A DNA stretch of 64,000 bases. Source: Gambelia wislizenii (taxonomy: Eukaryota; Chordata; Lepidosauria; Squamata; Crotaphytidae). Every line of letters starts with the position of its first letter. The stretch's first letter is position 1. The stretch is taken from NCBI GenBank assembly GCA_030847615.1, contig JAUMIR010000003.1, positions 69,326,001-69,390,000 of the forward strand, given 5' to 3'. This document shows positions 45,266 to 56,676 of this stretch, piece by piece. Both the position numbers and the translations under genes were made by a program. A model generated the notes under the pieces. It did not search any database and was not told the DNA's origin. It saw only the letters and a program-made list of their open reading frames with translations.

Positions 45266-46127
45266 GTGTACAAGCTTAAGGACATGCCTGAAGGGACACA
45301 AAAGTATAAGGCATGCTTAGTTGTGAAAGGCTTTTTGCAGGAGCGCTACAGCAATTTTGACAAAGCCTTTTCACCCACAGCAAAGTCAGAAAGTCTTAGG
45401 TTAGTGTTAGCTGTAGCAGCCAAGAGGCAGATGGTTGTGCAACACTTTGACTTTGAAACAGCATACCTGCTGATCTTGAAGAGACAGTGTTCATGGAAGA
45501 GGCCCCAGGGTATGACAGTGCAGGTGAGAGCAAGGTGTACTTGTTGCACAAAGCGATCTATGTCTAGAAACAAAGCACACGTTGCTGGAACAAGTTCATA
45601 CACCAAGTTTTGGTGTCACTAGGCTACACAAGGAGCATCGCAGACACCTGTGTGAATACCAAGGGGGCAGGTGATAGTGCTGTCATGCTAGTTATCTATG
45701 TGGATGACCTTTGTGTGGCGGCAAAGAGTGCCAGTGATGTCAAGAAAGTACAGGTGGAATTAGAAAACCAGTTCAAGTTGAAGGACTTAGGCAGCCTGAG
45801 ATGTTATTTAGGTGTAGAGGTAGAAAGAACCGGTCTTGGAGAATTTTTCCTAAGCCAGAAGAAGATTGACAGTCTTGTGGCCAAGTGTGGGCTTAGTGAG
45901 GCTAAGCTGGTCAGGACACCAATGACCACTGATTTTGTGAACTTGGAGGCAGAACAGGAATTTGAAAGGCACTCAGTGATAGGCAATCTGTTGTTCACTG
46001 CAAACAACACAAGGCCTGACATCAGTTTTGCAGCTGGGGTGCTCAGCAGAAGAGTCTCCAAGCCAAGGAGGGTGGATTGAGAAGTCCTGAAGAGGGTAGT
46101 TAGATTTCTCAAGGGGACCAGGGACAT
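45266..46127 (+). pseudogene. pol: Copia reverse transcriptase (broken)
   Basis: The frame at 45266-45622 starts with YKLKDMPEGTQKYKACLV and has FDFETAYL. The frame at 45610-46080 has the intact catalytic YVDD at 45697-45708, then LKDLGSLRCYLGVEV and NTRPDISFA. A frameshift near 45480-45600 and a stop at 46078-46080 break it. Confidence 0.9.
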
Positions 46128-46672
46128 GCGTTTGAAGCTGACAGGAAGTCAGGTGGCCCTGGAGTGCTATGTGGGCAGCTCTTTTGCTGCTGAGACTTCA
46201 GACAGGAAGTCAGTGACCGGGTTGGTGGTCAGGTATGCAGAGAGCTCCATAGTGTGGAGATCAAGGAAACAGACCTGTGTAGCCATTAGTACCACTGAAG
46301 CTGAATACACAGTCTTGTCTGAGATGGCAAGTGAGGTACAATGGGTAAGGCAGATGCTTGCAGACCTTGGGGAGCCGTGCCAAAATGCCTGTTGAGGTGC
46401 ATGAGGACTCACAATCCTGCATAGCTATGGCAGAAGCAGAAAATCTGAAATGCAGGACAAAGTACATTGCGGTATGCTACCAAAATGTGAGGCAGTTAAT
46501 ACAAGAAGGTGTCTTGTGTCTGAAGTACTGTCCATCTGAGGACAATGTTGCAGAGCTGCTCACAAAGCCCCTCCTGCAGGAAGCCATGAAGAGCTGGCAA
46601 AGAGGCTGGGCCTTATCACTAGTGTGTAAAGTCAAAGGTGTCAAAAGGGAAGGTCAACTGACAGACGATTGA
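46128..46672 (+). pseudogene. Copia RNase H (broken)
   Basis: The frame at 46126-46395 contains the copia RNase H blocks SDRKSVTGLVV, RSRKQTCVAISTTEAEY and EVQWVRQML. After a stop, the frame at 46358-46672 contains MPVEVHEDSQSCIAMAE and CPSEDNVAELLTKPL. The two overlap, so a frameshift near 46370 splits the domain. Confidence 0.88.
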
Positions 46673-46887
46673 TATCCAGCAATGTACGTTAAATGATGTT
46701 ATGTTGTGATGATAACATGCGTCCTGTGCAGTAGTTTGACCATTTTGGAGAGGATTGTCAGGAGTTAGAGACTGACCTCCATTTATAAAATGTCCAAACA
46801 ACTGCAGAACCATGCTGCATGAACTACCAAGTCATGCCTAGTCAGGCCACTAGGGGGCAATGTCCAGTGTATGTATGTGTGTGTGTG

Positions 46888-46929
<42 letters not shown>

Positions 46930-46934
<5 letters not shown>

Positions 46935-49307
46935 GTCCCTCCACATTCGCGTCTCGAGACCCCACAAGTGTGAAAAAAATGCAAATAAAAAAAGGCATCC
47001 CCCACCAGCAACCTCCCCACCCTTCCAAAGGCCTCTGTCCACCTGGCCGCCACCCCCCTGCCACCTGCCATGCTTCCCAAAGTGGCTATGGGGTTCTCGA
47101 GCCCCATACCCGCTTCGGGGAAGTCGGGGTGGTGGTGACTGGGAGGTTGCCCGGCTTCCCCCCAGCCTTCCCGAAGGGGCTCTGGGGCTTTGAAGCCCCG
47201 GAGCCACCTCGGGAAGGCCAGAGAGGGTGGCGGGAGGGCAGGAAGGCGGTTGGCTGGCCTCTCCTTGGTCTTCCCAAGGTGCCTCCAGGGCTTTGAATCC
47301 CCAGAGCCACCTCGGGAAGGCCGGAGAGGGCAGCGGGCTGGCCGGCCTCTCCGAGGGGGCTCCAGGGCTATGAAACCCCGGAGCAGCCTTGGGAAGGCCA
47401 GAGAGGGCAACGGTTGGGTGGCGGGTCAGCCTCTCCCCAACCTTCCCAAGGGGGCTCTGGGGTTTTGAAACACTGAAGCCACCTCAGGAAGACCGGAGAG
47501 AGCGGCAGGTGGGCAGGCAGGTGGCTGGCTGGCCTCTCCCCGGTCTTCCAGAGGGTGCTCCAGGGCTTTGAAATCCCAGAGCCGCCAAAGGAAGGCCGGA
47601 GAGGGTGACAGGTGGGTGGCAGGCTGGCCTCTCCCCGGCCATCCCAAGGGGGCTCCGGGGTTTTAAAACACCAGAGCTGCCTCGGGAATGCTGGAGAGGG
47701 CAGCGTGCTGGCAGGCCAGTGGGCGGGTGGCATGCCGGCCTCTCCCCAGCCTTCCTAAGGTGGCTCTGGGGCTATGAAACCCCGGAGCCACCTTAGGAAG
47801 GATGGAGAGGGTGGCGGGTGGGCAGGTGGATGGCTGGCAGGCCTCTCCCTGGCCTTCCTGAGGGGGTCCGGGGCTTTGAGACCCTGGAGCCGCCTCGGGA
47901 AGGCCGGAGAGGGCAGTGGGTGGGTGGCGGGCCAGCCTCTCCCTGGTGTTCGCAAGGGGCTCTGAAATCCCGGAGCCACCTTGGGAAGGCCAGAGAGGTC
48001 AGTGGGTGGGTGGGTGGGTGGATGGCCGGCCGGCCCCTCCCCAGCCTTCCCAAGGGGGCTCTGGGGCTTTGAAACCCCGGACCGCCTCGGGGGTCTGGAG
48101 AGGGCAGCGGGCAGGTAGGAGGTTGGCCGGCCTTTCCCTGGTCTTCCCAAGTGGGCTCCGGGGCTTTGAAACCCCGGAACCACTTTGGGAAGGCTGGAGA
48201 GGGCGGGTGGTGGGCTGGCTTCTCCCTAGCCTTCCGAAGGGGGCTCTGGGGTTTTGAAACGCTGGAGCCGCCTTGGGAAGGCCGGAGAGGGTGGCAGGCT
48301 GGCGGGATGGTGGTGCGCCAGCCTCTCCCTAGCCTTCTCGAGAGGACTCCGGGGCTTTGAAACCCTGGAGCCACCTCACGAAGGCCAGAGGGCAGTGAGC
48401 CAGCAGGCGGATGGTGCGCCGGCCTCCCCCTGGCCTTCCCAAGGGGGCTCCGGTGCTATGAAATCCTGGAGCTGCGTCAGAAAGGCCGGAGAGGGTTGCG
48501 GGCAGGCGGGCGGGTAGCTGGCCAGCTTCTCCCTGGCCATCCCAAGGGGGCTCCAGGGCGTTGAAACCCTGGAGCCACCTCACGAAGGCCAGAGGGCAGC
48601 AGGCCAGCAGACGGATGGTGCACCGGCCTCCCCCTGGCCTTCCCAAGGGGGCTCCGGGGCGATGAAACCCCGGAGCCACGTCAGGAAGGCCAGAGAGGGC
48701 CGCAGGCAGGTGGGTGGGTAGCTGGCCGGCTTCTCCCTGGCCATCCCAAGGGGGCTCCAGGGCTTTGAAACCCCAGAGCTTCCTCAGGAAGGCCAGAGAG
48801 GGCAGCAGGTGAATGGCAGGCCGGCCTCTCCCCAGGGGGCTCCAGGGCTATGAAACCTCGGAGCCGCCTTGGGAAGGCCAGAGAGGGCGGCGGGTGGGTG
48901 GCGGGCTGGCCTCTCCCTGGCCTTCCCCAGGGGGCTCCGGGGATTGACAGCTCCATAGATGCTTTGGTAACGTTGGGAGGGTTGGAGGGAACGTGGCGGA
49001 GAGGCCTTTCAGCCACCCCCCACCGTCCCAAAGCCGCGATAAGGCTTGGAAAGCTCAATCGCAGCTTTGGGAAGGCAGGGTTGACTAAAAAGTGCCTTTC
49101 CCACTAACTCCCTGCTCTCCTGGAGCTTGGCTCTCCACACCAAATGGAGCTAAGTCCTAGGAGAGCAGGAAGTTGAACACCTGGCTTGCTCAGCAAGCAC
49201 TCTGTTTAAATCGGCTCGTCTCCCTTGCGTGTGAGGAGAGCGTGTGCTTGCTGAGCAAACCGTGAATAATCTAAACCGTGAGAGTGAAAGCCGCGAACGT
49301 GGAGGGG

Positions 49308-49313
<6 letters not shown>
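46930..49313. mobile_element. Tigger-like element carrying a minisatellite
   Basis: The left end CAGTAGTCCCTCCACATTCG and the right end in reverse, CAGTTTCCCCTCCACGTTCG, are inverted repeats. A (CA)n run (about 46895-46929) precedes the left end and a (TG)n run (49314-49340) follows the right end, with TA-rich sequence outside both. Insertion at a TA in the LTR microsatellite is likely. The ends resemble the 212-bp element at 158-369. The interior is dominated by tandem repeats. Confidence 0.78.
47150..48955. repeat. GC-rich minisatellite, about 98-bp unit, about 19 copies
   Basis: The unit consists of GGGGCTTTGAAACCCCGGAG, then a GGGAAGGCCAGAGAGGG block, a GGCGGGTGGGTGGC-like block and CTGGCCTTCCCAAGG. 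I located starts of the GGCTTTGAAA core at about 47172, 47285, 47360, 47455, 47552, 47652, 47763, 47865 and so on to 48936, an average spacing near 98 bp. Open frames across it are artefacts of composition. Confidence 0.9.
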
Positions 49314-49362
<49 letters not shown>

Positions 49363-49616
49363 GAGAGTTCAGAACAGAGCTCACTTCCTCCTTCTTCCTG
49401 TGAATGCTGAGCCCTGGTGAAGCAGTTTCTCTTTAAATTGTAAATATTTGTATATATTGCAACAGTTTGACTTTGAAGATAAAAGTGCCTCCTGCTTATT
49501 TGGACATCAAACACTCTGTGTGTGAGTATTCTTGGGAATGGGTTGCTACTGAGTCTACTGAGAGTTTTTTTGGCTTCTGCTGGGGATTGCATGTCCTAGC
49601 ATCCCCTGACACTTCT

Positions 49617-51112
49617 CATCTAAGGACAGAAGGGGAAGGATGATGTGTGAACCTAACTGCACGTTCACGCAGTGGGGATGTATTGTTTCCCAATACATTT
49701 GTACTGATTCTAAGTGTGAGAGGTATGCTGGATGAAATAAATTCCCAAAACTTTGATAATAGGATATTTACTGTATGTGACAAAATCTACTGTTCAATTA
49801 TTACTATTGTAAAGCCAACTACTTTTAAGATTGCCTTTGCTTATGTCAGTATGAAATCTGTTGGTCCCCTTCCTGCATCAATGTAGCTGAAGCTATTGGC
49901 TTGTTGCTTTAGTGCAGAATTCAATGGCACAAGGGCATCTTTTGAGAAAATATATGTTTGTGCCACTTTTGCAATCCTTATTAAGGCCCTAGGGAAGCTC
50001 TACAGTTCCTAAAGCTGGTGCAACCTTGCACTGATTAAACCTAAGTAAAAGATTTTCTCCTTATATTAATATATACCCCAGCCCAAGGCAGTGTTCATTT
50101 TCCTCAAACCTCTCCTATTGTATGCTCACAAGAACCCTGTGAGAGAAATTAGACTGAGAAATCATGATTTATCAGAATTCATCCAATGAGCTTCATAGCT
50201 GGGTGATGATTTGTGCCTAGTCCTAGTCCAACAAACTAATCAATACATTGGCTGTTGTGGTCAGGCCTCTGCTTATGATGCAACAGGGCAAGTGGGGAGA
50301 AAAAGAGGAAATAAAGGGTTATATACAAGGGGGATCATAACTCACTTTAATGGGATAATAATTTTCATTTCCCTTTCTTCCTATCACAACAGTTAGGAAT
50401 GTATTGACAATCAGACACTACAAACATTTTCAACATTAACCTGCATGGAGGGGGTGGAGAGTTTGATGCATATTCTGCATGTTTAAAAAAATCCAAACAA
50501 TGATTCTGATTCAGTTCAAGAGTTGTATAAGCCATAGTATTATTTAAAGATGTGTATCCATCCAATTTAGTTGGGGGCTGAAATAAGCACTGCAACATGG
50601 ATACAAAATGTGCATCAGTAAACACTTCTCCCTGCCCATCTCTTACAAATGCATAAACTTGCCTCTGCCTATGGATCTTCCTTTGTGGACTGAGGCAACA
50701 ATCTTTATTAACGTAATGTTACAAGAAGCCTGCTTATGCAAGCTATGAGAACTTTTTACAATGAAATACTTATCTGGTCTTGGTTCCTTCTGGAAGAAGG
50801 TAACAGGAGAAGGGAGACCACTAGGGCCATCTAGTCCAGTCCCCTGCTATGTAATAATACAGTACACAACTAAAACATTCCTAAGAGATGATCATCCAAC
50901 CTCTATGTAAAGACCTCGAAAGAAAGGCAGTCCCTCATTATCCGAGGCAGACTATTCCACTGTTGAACAGTTCGTACCATAAGAAGTATAATATGCATTG
51001 TGCAAAGGGGCTAGATGTGAACACAGCAAAAGCTGTAATTCCGAGCATGGTCTGAGAAATGCGTTCTGGTTTAACAATAATGTATAATATAATCTATAAT
51101 ATACAGTAATCT
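49617..51112. other. No gene recognised
   Basis: Intergenic DNA. Open frames here are short and lack domains. Sequence at 50800-50990 (CTAGGGCCATCTAGTCCAG, then AACAGTTCG) looks like a very diverged CR1 3' end on the minus strand. Confidence 0.45.
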
Positions 51113-51210
51113 TAGAATCATAGAGTTTGAAGGGACAGCAGGATCCATCAAGTCCAATGCCCTGTCATGGAGAAACACACAACTACAGTCCTCTTGAGAG
51201 GTGGACATTC

Positions 51211-52578
51211 TCTCTGGCTTTTCTTCGCAAACAAAGATTCAAGAAGGACTCATCCTGCGCTTTCTGCAAGCGTGCTGATGACTAAAAAGGCCAATCCGAG
51301 ATAAACAAGTCCGGTTGCAGAAAGCACAGCAGAAGGTCTCCTTGAGTGATGTTTTTGGGTTGTGATCCTTTCTGCGTTGTCGTTTCTCTTCAAGATTTGT
51401 TCGGCGTGAGTTCTCAAATAAGGCTGCAGCATTGTGGATAGTGCGTCTCCATGCCTCCCGATGTGAGGCCAGGGCGGACCACTGTTGGTGATCAATTTGG
51501 CCGAGCCTGAGATGTTGTTTCAGGGAGTCTTTGTATCGCTTTTCTGGAGCGCCCCTCTTACGCTGACCCGTGGCGAGTTCACCGTAGAGTAGTATTTTTG
51601 GGAGGCAATGGTCCTCCATCCTAGAAACGTGCCCTGCCCAGCGCAGCTGCGTTCTCAATAACATGGCCTCAATGCTGGTGATCCCTGCTTGCTCAAGGAC
51701 AGCAACATTCGTCACATAGTCAGTCCAGTGTATATTTAGGATTGTGCGTAGACAGTGCTGATGAAAGCGCTTGAGGAGTCGTAGGTGGTGGCGATAGGTG
51801 ACCCATGTTTCAGATCCATAAAGGAGGATAGACAGTACATTGGCTCTATAGACATTGATTTTTGTGCTTTGCCTCAGGTGTTTATTGCTCCAGACTCTTT
51901 TGTGAAGTCTTCCAAATGCACTATATCCCTTTGCTAATCTGTGAACGATCTCTTTGTCAATCTTGGCGTCTGAGGAGATGATGCTTCCCAGGTAGGTGAA
52001 CTGCTGAACGGACTTAAGCACAGAGTTGCCAATGGCAATGTGGGGATGATGGTGTTCGTCCTGTGGTGCAGGCTGGTAAAGAACTTACGTTTTCTTCAGG
52101 TTGACTTCTAGCCCAAACAGCTCTGCAGCTGTTGCAAAGCAGGATGCTAGGCGCTGCAGAGCTGCTTCTGTGTGGGCAACAAGGGCAGCAGCATCAGCGA
52201 AGAGCAGCTCACGGACTAGATAGTTTAGAGTCTTAGTGTGAGCCCTCAGACGGCTTAAGTTAAACAAGCTACCATCAGTACGGTAACGTATATAGATGCC
52301 GTCGTCTTCTTCAAGCTCTGCCATAGCCCTTTGGAGCATCATGCTAAAGAAGACTGTAAATAAAGTTGGTGCAAGAACACAACCTTGCTTCACTCCATTA
52401 GTTATTAGAAAGGGCTCTGAAAGAGCATCGCCATATCTGACTTGACCACACTGGCCCTCGTGTAGCAAGATAATCATTTTAAGGAATTTGGGAGGACATC
52501 CTAGTCTTTCCAGGATCTGCCACAGACCTTTTCTACTTACAGTGTCGAAGGCTTTGGTGAGGTCAACGAATGTTACAT
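51211..52578 (-). mobile_element. Vingi-like LINE, 5'-truncated, inside CR1
   Basis: An exact 12-bp duplication, AGGTGGACATTC, flanks it at 51199-51210 and 52579-52590. It spans the RT C-terminal half to the GA-rich 3' end, 1368 bp. It is closely similar to the copy at 6193-9940. Confidence 0.94.
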
Positions 52579-52588
52579 AGGTGGACAT
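51239..52588 (-). pseudogene. Vingi-like RT C-terminal half and zinc finger
   Basis: The frame at 52588-52085 carries FVDLTKAFDTVSRKGLW and TNGVKQGCVLAPTLF. The catalytic box reads FADA where FADD is expected, so one Asp is changed. The frame at 52021-51239 carries FTYLGSIISSDAKIDKE and VLSILLYGSETW, then LRWAGHVSRMED and the final finger CAFCNRTCLSRIGLF followed by HQHAC. A stop near 52083 separates the two frames. The last ten codons or so extend into flanking CR1 at the 5' side. Confidence 0.9.
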
Positions 52589-52747
52589 TCAATATCTGAT
52601 TAAAGACCTCCCAAGAAGGAGAATCCACCAGTCTCTAAGGCAGTCTGTCTATCTCACCGTTGAACAGTTTTTACCATCAGGAAGTTCTTCCTAATGTTTA
52701 GGTGGAATTTTCTTCCTTTTAATTTGACTCCGTTGGTTTGTGTCCTG

Positions 52748-52978
52748 GGGTACATCTAGACAGACTGAAAGGATCCAGATTTTGTTTATGTTCTTTCTGA
52801 TTTCATAGTGGGTTAAAACAAACTGACCTGGGGAGCTAGTATAAAAAGTCTCTGATTGTACTGGAAGCTGACAGAAAATATCCTGAGATAAACAAAATGT
52901 GTATGGATCGTCAAAATAAAATGATAAATAGGAACAAAATTGGACTTTCTGGTCTTTTTAATCAGTCTGGATGCACCT
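52748..52978. mobile_element. Small TIR element inside CR1
   Basis: The left end (GGTACATCTAGACAGACTGA) and the right end in reverse (GGTGCATCCAGACTGATTAA) are inverted repeats. They interrupt the CR1 between GTGTCCTGG and CTAACCTCTGGAG. The ATCTAGACAG end resembles the TCTAGAC-end family at 38822 and 56677. A TSD could not be fixed. Confidence 0.68.
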
Positions 52979-53668
52979 CTAACCTCTGGAGTAGCAGAAA
53001 ACAAGCTTGCTCCATCTACATGACATCTCTTAAAATATTTATAGATGGCTATCATTTCACCTTTCAAACTTCTCTTCGGCAACCTAAACATACCTAGTTC
53101 CCATAGCAATTCCTCATAGGGCTTTGCTTCCAAGTCTTTTACTATCTTGATCCCTCTTCTTTGGACACATTCCATGTTGTCAGTATCCTTCTTGAACTGT
53201 GATGCCCAGAACTAGACAAAGTATTGCAGCTGAGGTCTGACCAAAGCAGAAGAGAATGGTACTTTTATTTCCCTCGATCTGTACATTGTATTCCTCTTGA
53301 TGCCACCTAGAATTTCATTTGCATGTTTGGCTGCTGCATTGCACTGTTGACTCATGTTCAGCTTGTGTCTACTAAAATATCTAGATTCTTTGAAATGTAC
53401 TGTTGTCAAGCCAGGCCAACCACCCTATATTTGTAAAGTGTATTTTTCCTGCGTAAATGTAGTACCTTACATTTATTGCCATTGAAATTTATTTTGTTAG
53501 TTTTGACCCAGCTGTCCAATCTGTCAAGGTCATTTTGAATCCTGATCCTGTCCTCCTAATTTGACAGTGTCTGCAAATTTGATAAGCAAGCCCTCTATTC
53601 CACCATTCAAGGCATTTATAAAGATGTTGAACAACCTCAGACCCAGAACAGAACCTTGAGGGACCATA

Positions 53669-55105
53669 CTACCGTATATTCCGGCGTATAAGAGGACTTT
53701 TGAGCACTCAAAAGTGCCCTCCAAAATTGACAGTCGTCTTATACGCCGGATATACTTTGCTTTGCCTGCCTGCCTATCTCCTGCCTCTTCGCAAACTGAG
53801 CAAAGAGGCAGGAGATGGGGCAGGGGGGTGAAGCAAAGTTCATTCGCCCCCCTCCTCTGCCTTCTCCCCCTTTGGGGAGCAACGGAGACAAAGGAGGGGG
53901 TGAACGTTGTGGTTTGCCGCAGCTGCTGCGTGATCGCCTCTGCAGCTGCTGAGGCAAACCGCTAGATTCGCCCTTTTCCCCCACCTTCCTTGAAGGTGGA
54001 GGAAAAGGGCGAAAATGCCCCGTTTTGCTCCACGACCCCGATCCCTCCTTCTGGGCTCCCTTCTGAAGGAAGCCCAGGAGGAGGACACGGGGCCGTGGAG
54101 CCAAACCCCAGGATTCGCCCCCTCCTCCCTGCCATCTGCCCACCCCTTCCCCAAAGGCGCGGAATCGCGGCTTTGGGGAGGGGGATGGCTAGGAAGCCCC
54201 CTCCTCCCTGCCACCCGCCCACCCTCCGCCCATCTACCCCCCTTCCCCAAAGCCGCCCACCCTCCGCCCATCCACCCCCCTTTCCCAAAGCTGCAGAATC
54301 GCGGCTTTGGGGAGGGGGGGTGGCTGGGAAGCCCCCTCCTCCCAGCCACCCGCCCACCCTCCGCGCATCCACCCCCCTCCCCAAAGCTGCAGAATCGCGG
54401 CTTTGGGGAGGGGGGGTGGCTGGGAAGCCCCCTCCTCCCAGCCACCCTCCGCCCAGCCACCCCTTTCCCCAAAGCCGCGCTTTGGAGAGGAGGGGTGGCT
54501 ACGAAGCCCCCTCCGCCCATCCACCCACCACCCAGCCACTACCCTTCCCCAAAGCCTCGCTTTGGAGAGCGGGGGGGGGGGCTGCGAAGCTCCCTCCACC
54601 CAGCCACCCAGCCACCCTCCGCCCAGCCACCCCCCTTCCCCAAAGCCTCGCTTTGGAGAGGGGGGTGGCTGCGAAGCCCCCTGTGCCCAGCCACCCCCTT
54701 CCCCTTGAAGGTGGGGAGAGGGGGTGAATCTAGGGGTTTGCCGTGGCTGCCCCTGCTTCCCCCGCCTTGGTCCCCTTCGGAAGAGCCAAGACGGAGGAAA
54801 GGGGGCTGCTGAGGCAAACTGGGCATTTTCGCCCCTTTCCTCCACCTTCAAGTCCAGATTAACTGGAAGGTTGAAGAGAGGGGCGAATGTTGCCCTGCCA
54901 GCTGATCCTGTTCGCTTTCCCAACTCACAAGGAGATCCTCATGAGTTGGGAAACAAAGAGGATCAGCTGGCAAGGCTCCCCCAGCCAGCCAAATTGGAGG
55001 GGTGGTCTTATCTGGCGAATATATGCCTAAGCCTAGATTTTTGGCTGGAAATTGAGAGGGTGGTCTTATATGCCCAGTCATCTTATATGCCGGAATATAT
55101 GGTAG
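53669..55105. mobile_element. TIR element (TA target) carrying a GC-rich minisatellite
   Basis: TA lies at 53667-53668 and 55106-55107. The left end CTACCGTATATTCCGGCGTA and the right end in reverse CTACCATATATTCCGGCATA are long inverted repeats continuing ATAAGANGAC. A TA target fits Tc1/mariner-like movement. Most of the interior (54100-54700) is a minisatellite. No transposase is encoded. Confidence 0.85.
54100..54710. repeat. GC-rich minisatellite inside the TIR element
   Basis: Variable units of roughly 80-100 bp alternate a palindromic GCGGCTTTGGGGAGGGG and CCCCAAAGC block with CCACCCTCCGCCCATCCACC-type blocks. The long open frames on both strands here are composition artefacts. Confidence 0.85.
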
Positions 55106-55250
55106 TAATTTTTTTCAGGATGAAGAGCAACCAATAGTGAGCACTCTTTGCATCCAGTCAATCAAGCAGTTACCAATCCATCTAATAGTAGTATTGTCTA
55201 GCCCACATCTTACCAGTATGTCTGCAATGTCAAAGCACTTGGGAGTAATA

Positions 55251-55890
55251 AAACATCAGGAACAAACTTTCAGTGTTTACTCAATCTCTTTGAATTATTG
55301 AGATTAATCCTAAATAATTTCTTACAAAAGTTATGCTACAATCACCAATACACTTACCTAGGAGTCAGTCCCTTTGAACTCAATGAACCTTCCAAAGACA
55401 CATGCCCTGGTTCAAGCTGCTTGCCTGTGATTGTTTTTTAAATCCACTTCCTTCAAAACAGTATTTCATTAACTGGCTGGGTTTTTAAATCTTCAAGTTA
55501 GACTTAATTCTTGGCCCTGCCACCCTCACACAAGAAAATGCCGCCTTGTTAGTTGTTCCCAATCTGTGGAACTCCCTTCAAAGACCATTTTCAGGAAGGG
55601 TTTGCAAAGGAAGGGGCTTTTAGTAGAATGTTGCACTTTTCTATCATTTTAGATGTTTACAAATATTTCAATTTAGTGGTTGGTTATTTATTTAATTTAT
55701 ATCATGTCCTTCTCAATAAACCAATATGGGGCTACAAAGGGCTCTTCAACTTCAAAATAAGTTGAAACAAAATAGCTAAAACAATCTATAGTACAATAGT
55801 TTAAAAAAAATAAAACAACTAATTTAGAATAGTTAAAAATGCATTCAAAACATAGCACAGCGGACCCATTAAACATCCTTCCACCTCAAA

Positions 55891-55921
<31 letters not shown>

Positions 55922-55935
55922 CTTCAAAATCCACA
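55251..55935. other. No gene recognised; possible L2 tail and GATA repeat
   Basis: At 55685-55760 TTATTTATTTAATTTATATC and GGGGCTACAAAGGGC resemble a minus-strand L2 3' end, too diverged to be sure. A (GATA)n(GA)n microsatellite lies at about 55889-55920. Confidence 0.5.
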
Positions 55936-55936
55936 G

Positions 55937-56113
55937 AACATAAATGATCCAGTCTGAAACTGAATGATTTGCCATGGTGCCTTCCTACTAAAACCTGGGA
56001 TTTGTAGTTCTACAAGGTCTTTAGCTTTCTCTGCCAAAAATGCTGGTGCCTCATCAAACTAAAAATCCCAGGATTCCATAGGAAGAAGCCATAGGAAGAA
56101 GTGTGGATTTGGC
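55937..56113. mobile_element. Palindromic hAT-like MITE relic
   Basis: TGGGATTTGTAGTTCTACAA and CTAAAAATCCCAGGATTCC are inverted arms around CTTTCTCTGCCAAAAATGC. The CTACAAATCCCAGGATTCC type of arm is that of a common squamate palindromic MITE. The outer ends are degraded. Confidence 0.65.
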
Positions 56114-56676
56114 TTGTCAAAACCTATTTGAATAAAAAGGCTTTTGCCTGCTGATTTGTCTTAATGTTTTGTTTTGTTTTTGGCAAAATCACAGGCATGC
56201 AAAGCTATCTGCTTTTGCTGTCCCAATGGGCATGCCTGTGAATCAATATGGTGGGCGCAAGTGAATTACATTTTTATTTTCACCAGTTGCCACCACCGAA
56301 GTATTTTTTAAAAGCACATCTAAGGTGCAAAAGTGCAGTATTTCACCTAAATAAAGGGGGGAAAGGCTGAATTTGTCACCTCAACATATGATCGCTAAGG
56401 CGAAAATCCAACATGGCAGTTCTGGGCATTTGCCTTTTTAGCAAGCTCCACCCCCTGCACATGTGCTACCAATCAGCTTTCTACTTCCACTCTTAACAGG
56501 AATGTGAATGAATGCAAATCAGATTATCCCAACAAGCGGGAATGCGTATTCCCTGCAGAGATTTTAAAAACTTTGGGAAAAGATGCGAAGGCTTTTCTTG
56601 CAGAGTTTTTGTGGATTTGGCAACACTCCTTCCGAATCCTGCAAATTGATGCAGGATGGCATTCAGACAAATTGTA
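56110..56676 (-). mobile_element. TCTAGAC-end TIR element, left copy of an inverted pair
   Basis: The reverse complement matches the copy at 56677-57286 along its length, for example CATTCCCGCTTGTTGGGATAA against CACTCCCGCTTGTTAGGACAA and CAGAACTGCCATGTTGGATT in both. Its outer end reads GGCTTGTCAAAAC. Its inner end abuts the other copy. Confidence 0.8.

Larger units (their letters stand above)
41488..49611 (+). mobile_element. Ty1/copia LTR retrotransposon with later insertions
   Basis: An exact 5-bp duplication, CTTCT, flanks the element at 41483-41487 and 49612-49616. The LTRs begin TGTCAGG; the 3' LTR ends CTGACA. The order protease, integrase, RT, RNase H identifies the copia group, where integrase precedes RT. 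Gag is interrupted by an L2 (about 42167-42810) and the 3' LTR by a minisatellite-bearing element (46930-49313). Stops and frameshifts inactivate all domains. Confidence 0.93.
46756..49611 (+). repeat. Copia 3' LTR, expanded by an insertion
   Basis: It begins TGTCAGG at 46756 after a purine-rich GGAGAGGA tract and ends CTGACA. Its outer parts (46756-46890 and about 49360-49611) match the 5' LTR closely. The TG-rich centre has been opened by a 2.4-kb minisatellite-bearing element. Confidence 0.9.
51113..55250 (-). mobile_element. CR1 LINE fragment broken by three insertions
   Basis: Pieces of one CR1 copy lie at 51113-51210 (3' tail, TTAGAATCATAGAGTTTG), 52579-52747, 52979-53668 (reverse frames 53175-52813 and 53409-53212) and 55106 to about 55250. 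A Vingi-like LINE, a small TIR element and a minisatellite-bearing TIR element separate them. When these are removed the CR1 reads continuously. It is diverged and 5'-truncated. Confidence 0.85.

Noticed and set aside
47150..48955. Regularly spaced repeats, as in a CRISPR array
   Set aside because: The whole 98-bp unit is conserved with no unique spacers, and the genome is a vertebrate's.
46842..49058. Many overlapping long frames in the minisatellite
   Set aside because: They arise from a tandem repeat free of stops. Both strands and several phases are open.
53739..54923. Frames of up to 265 codons in the second minisatellite
   Set aside because: Pro/Ser- and Gly-rich artefacts of a GC-rich array.
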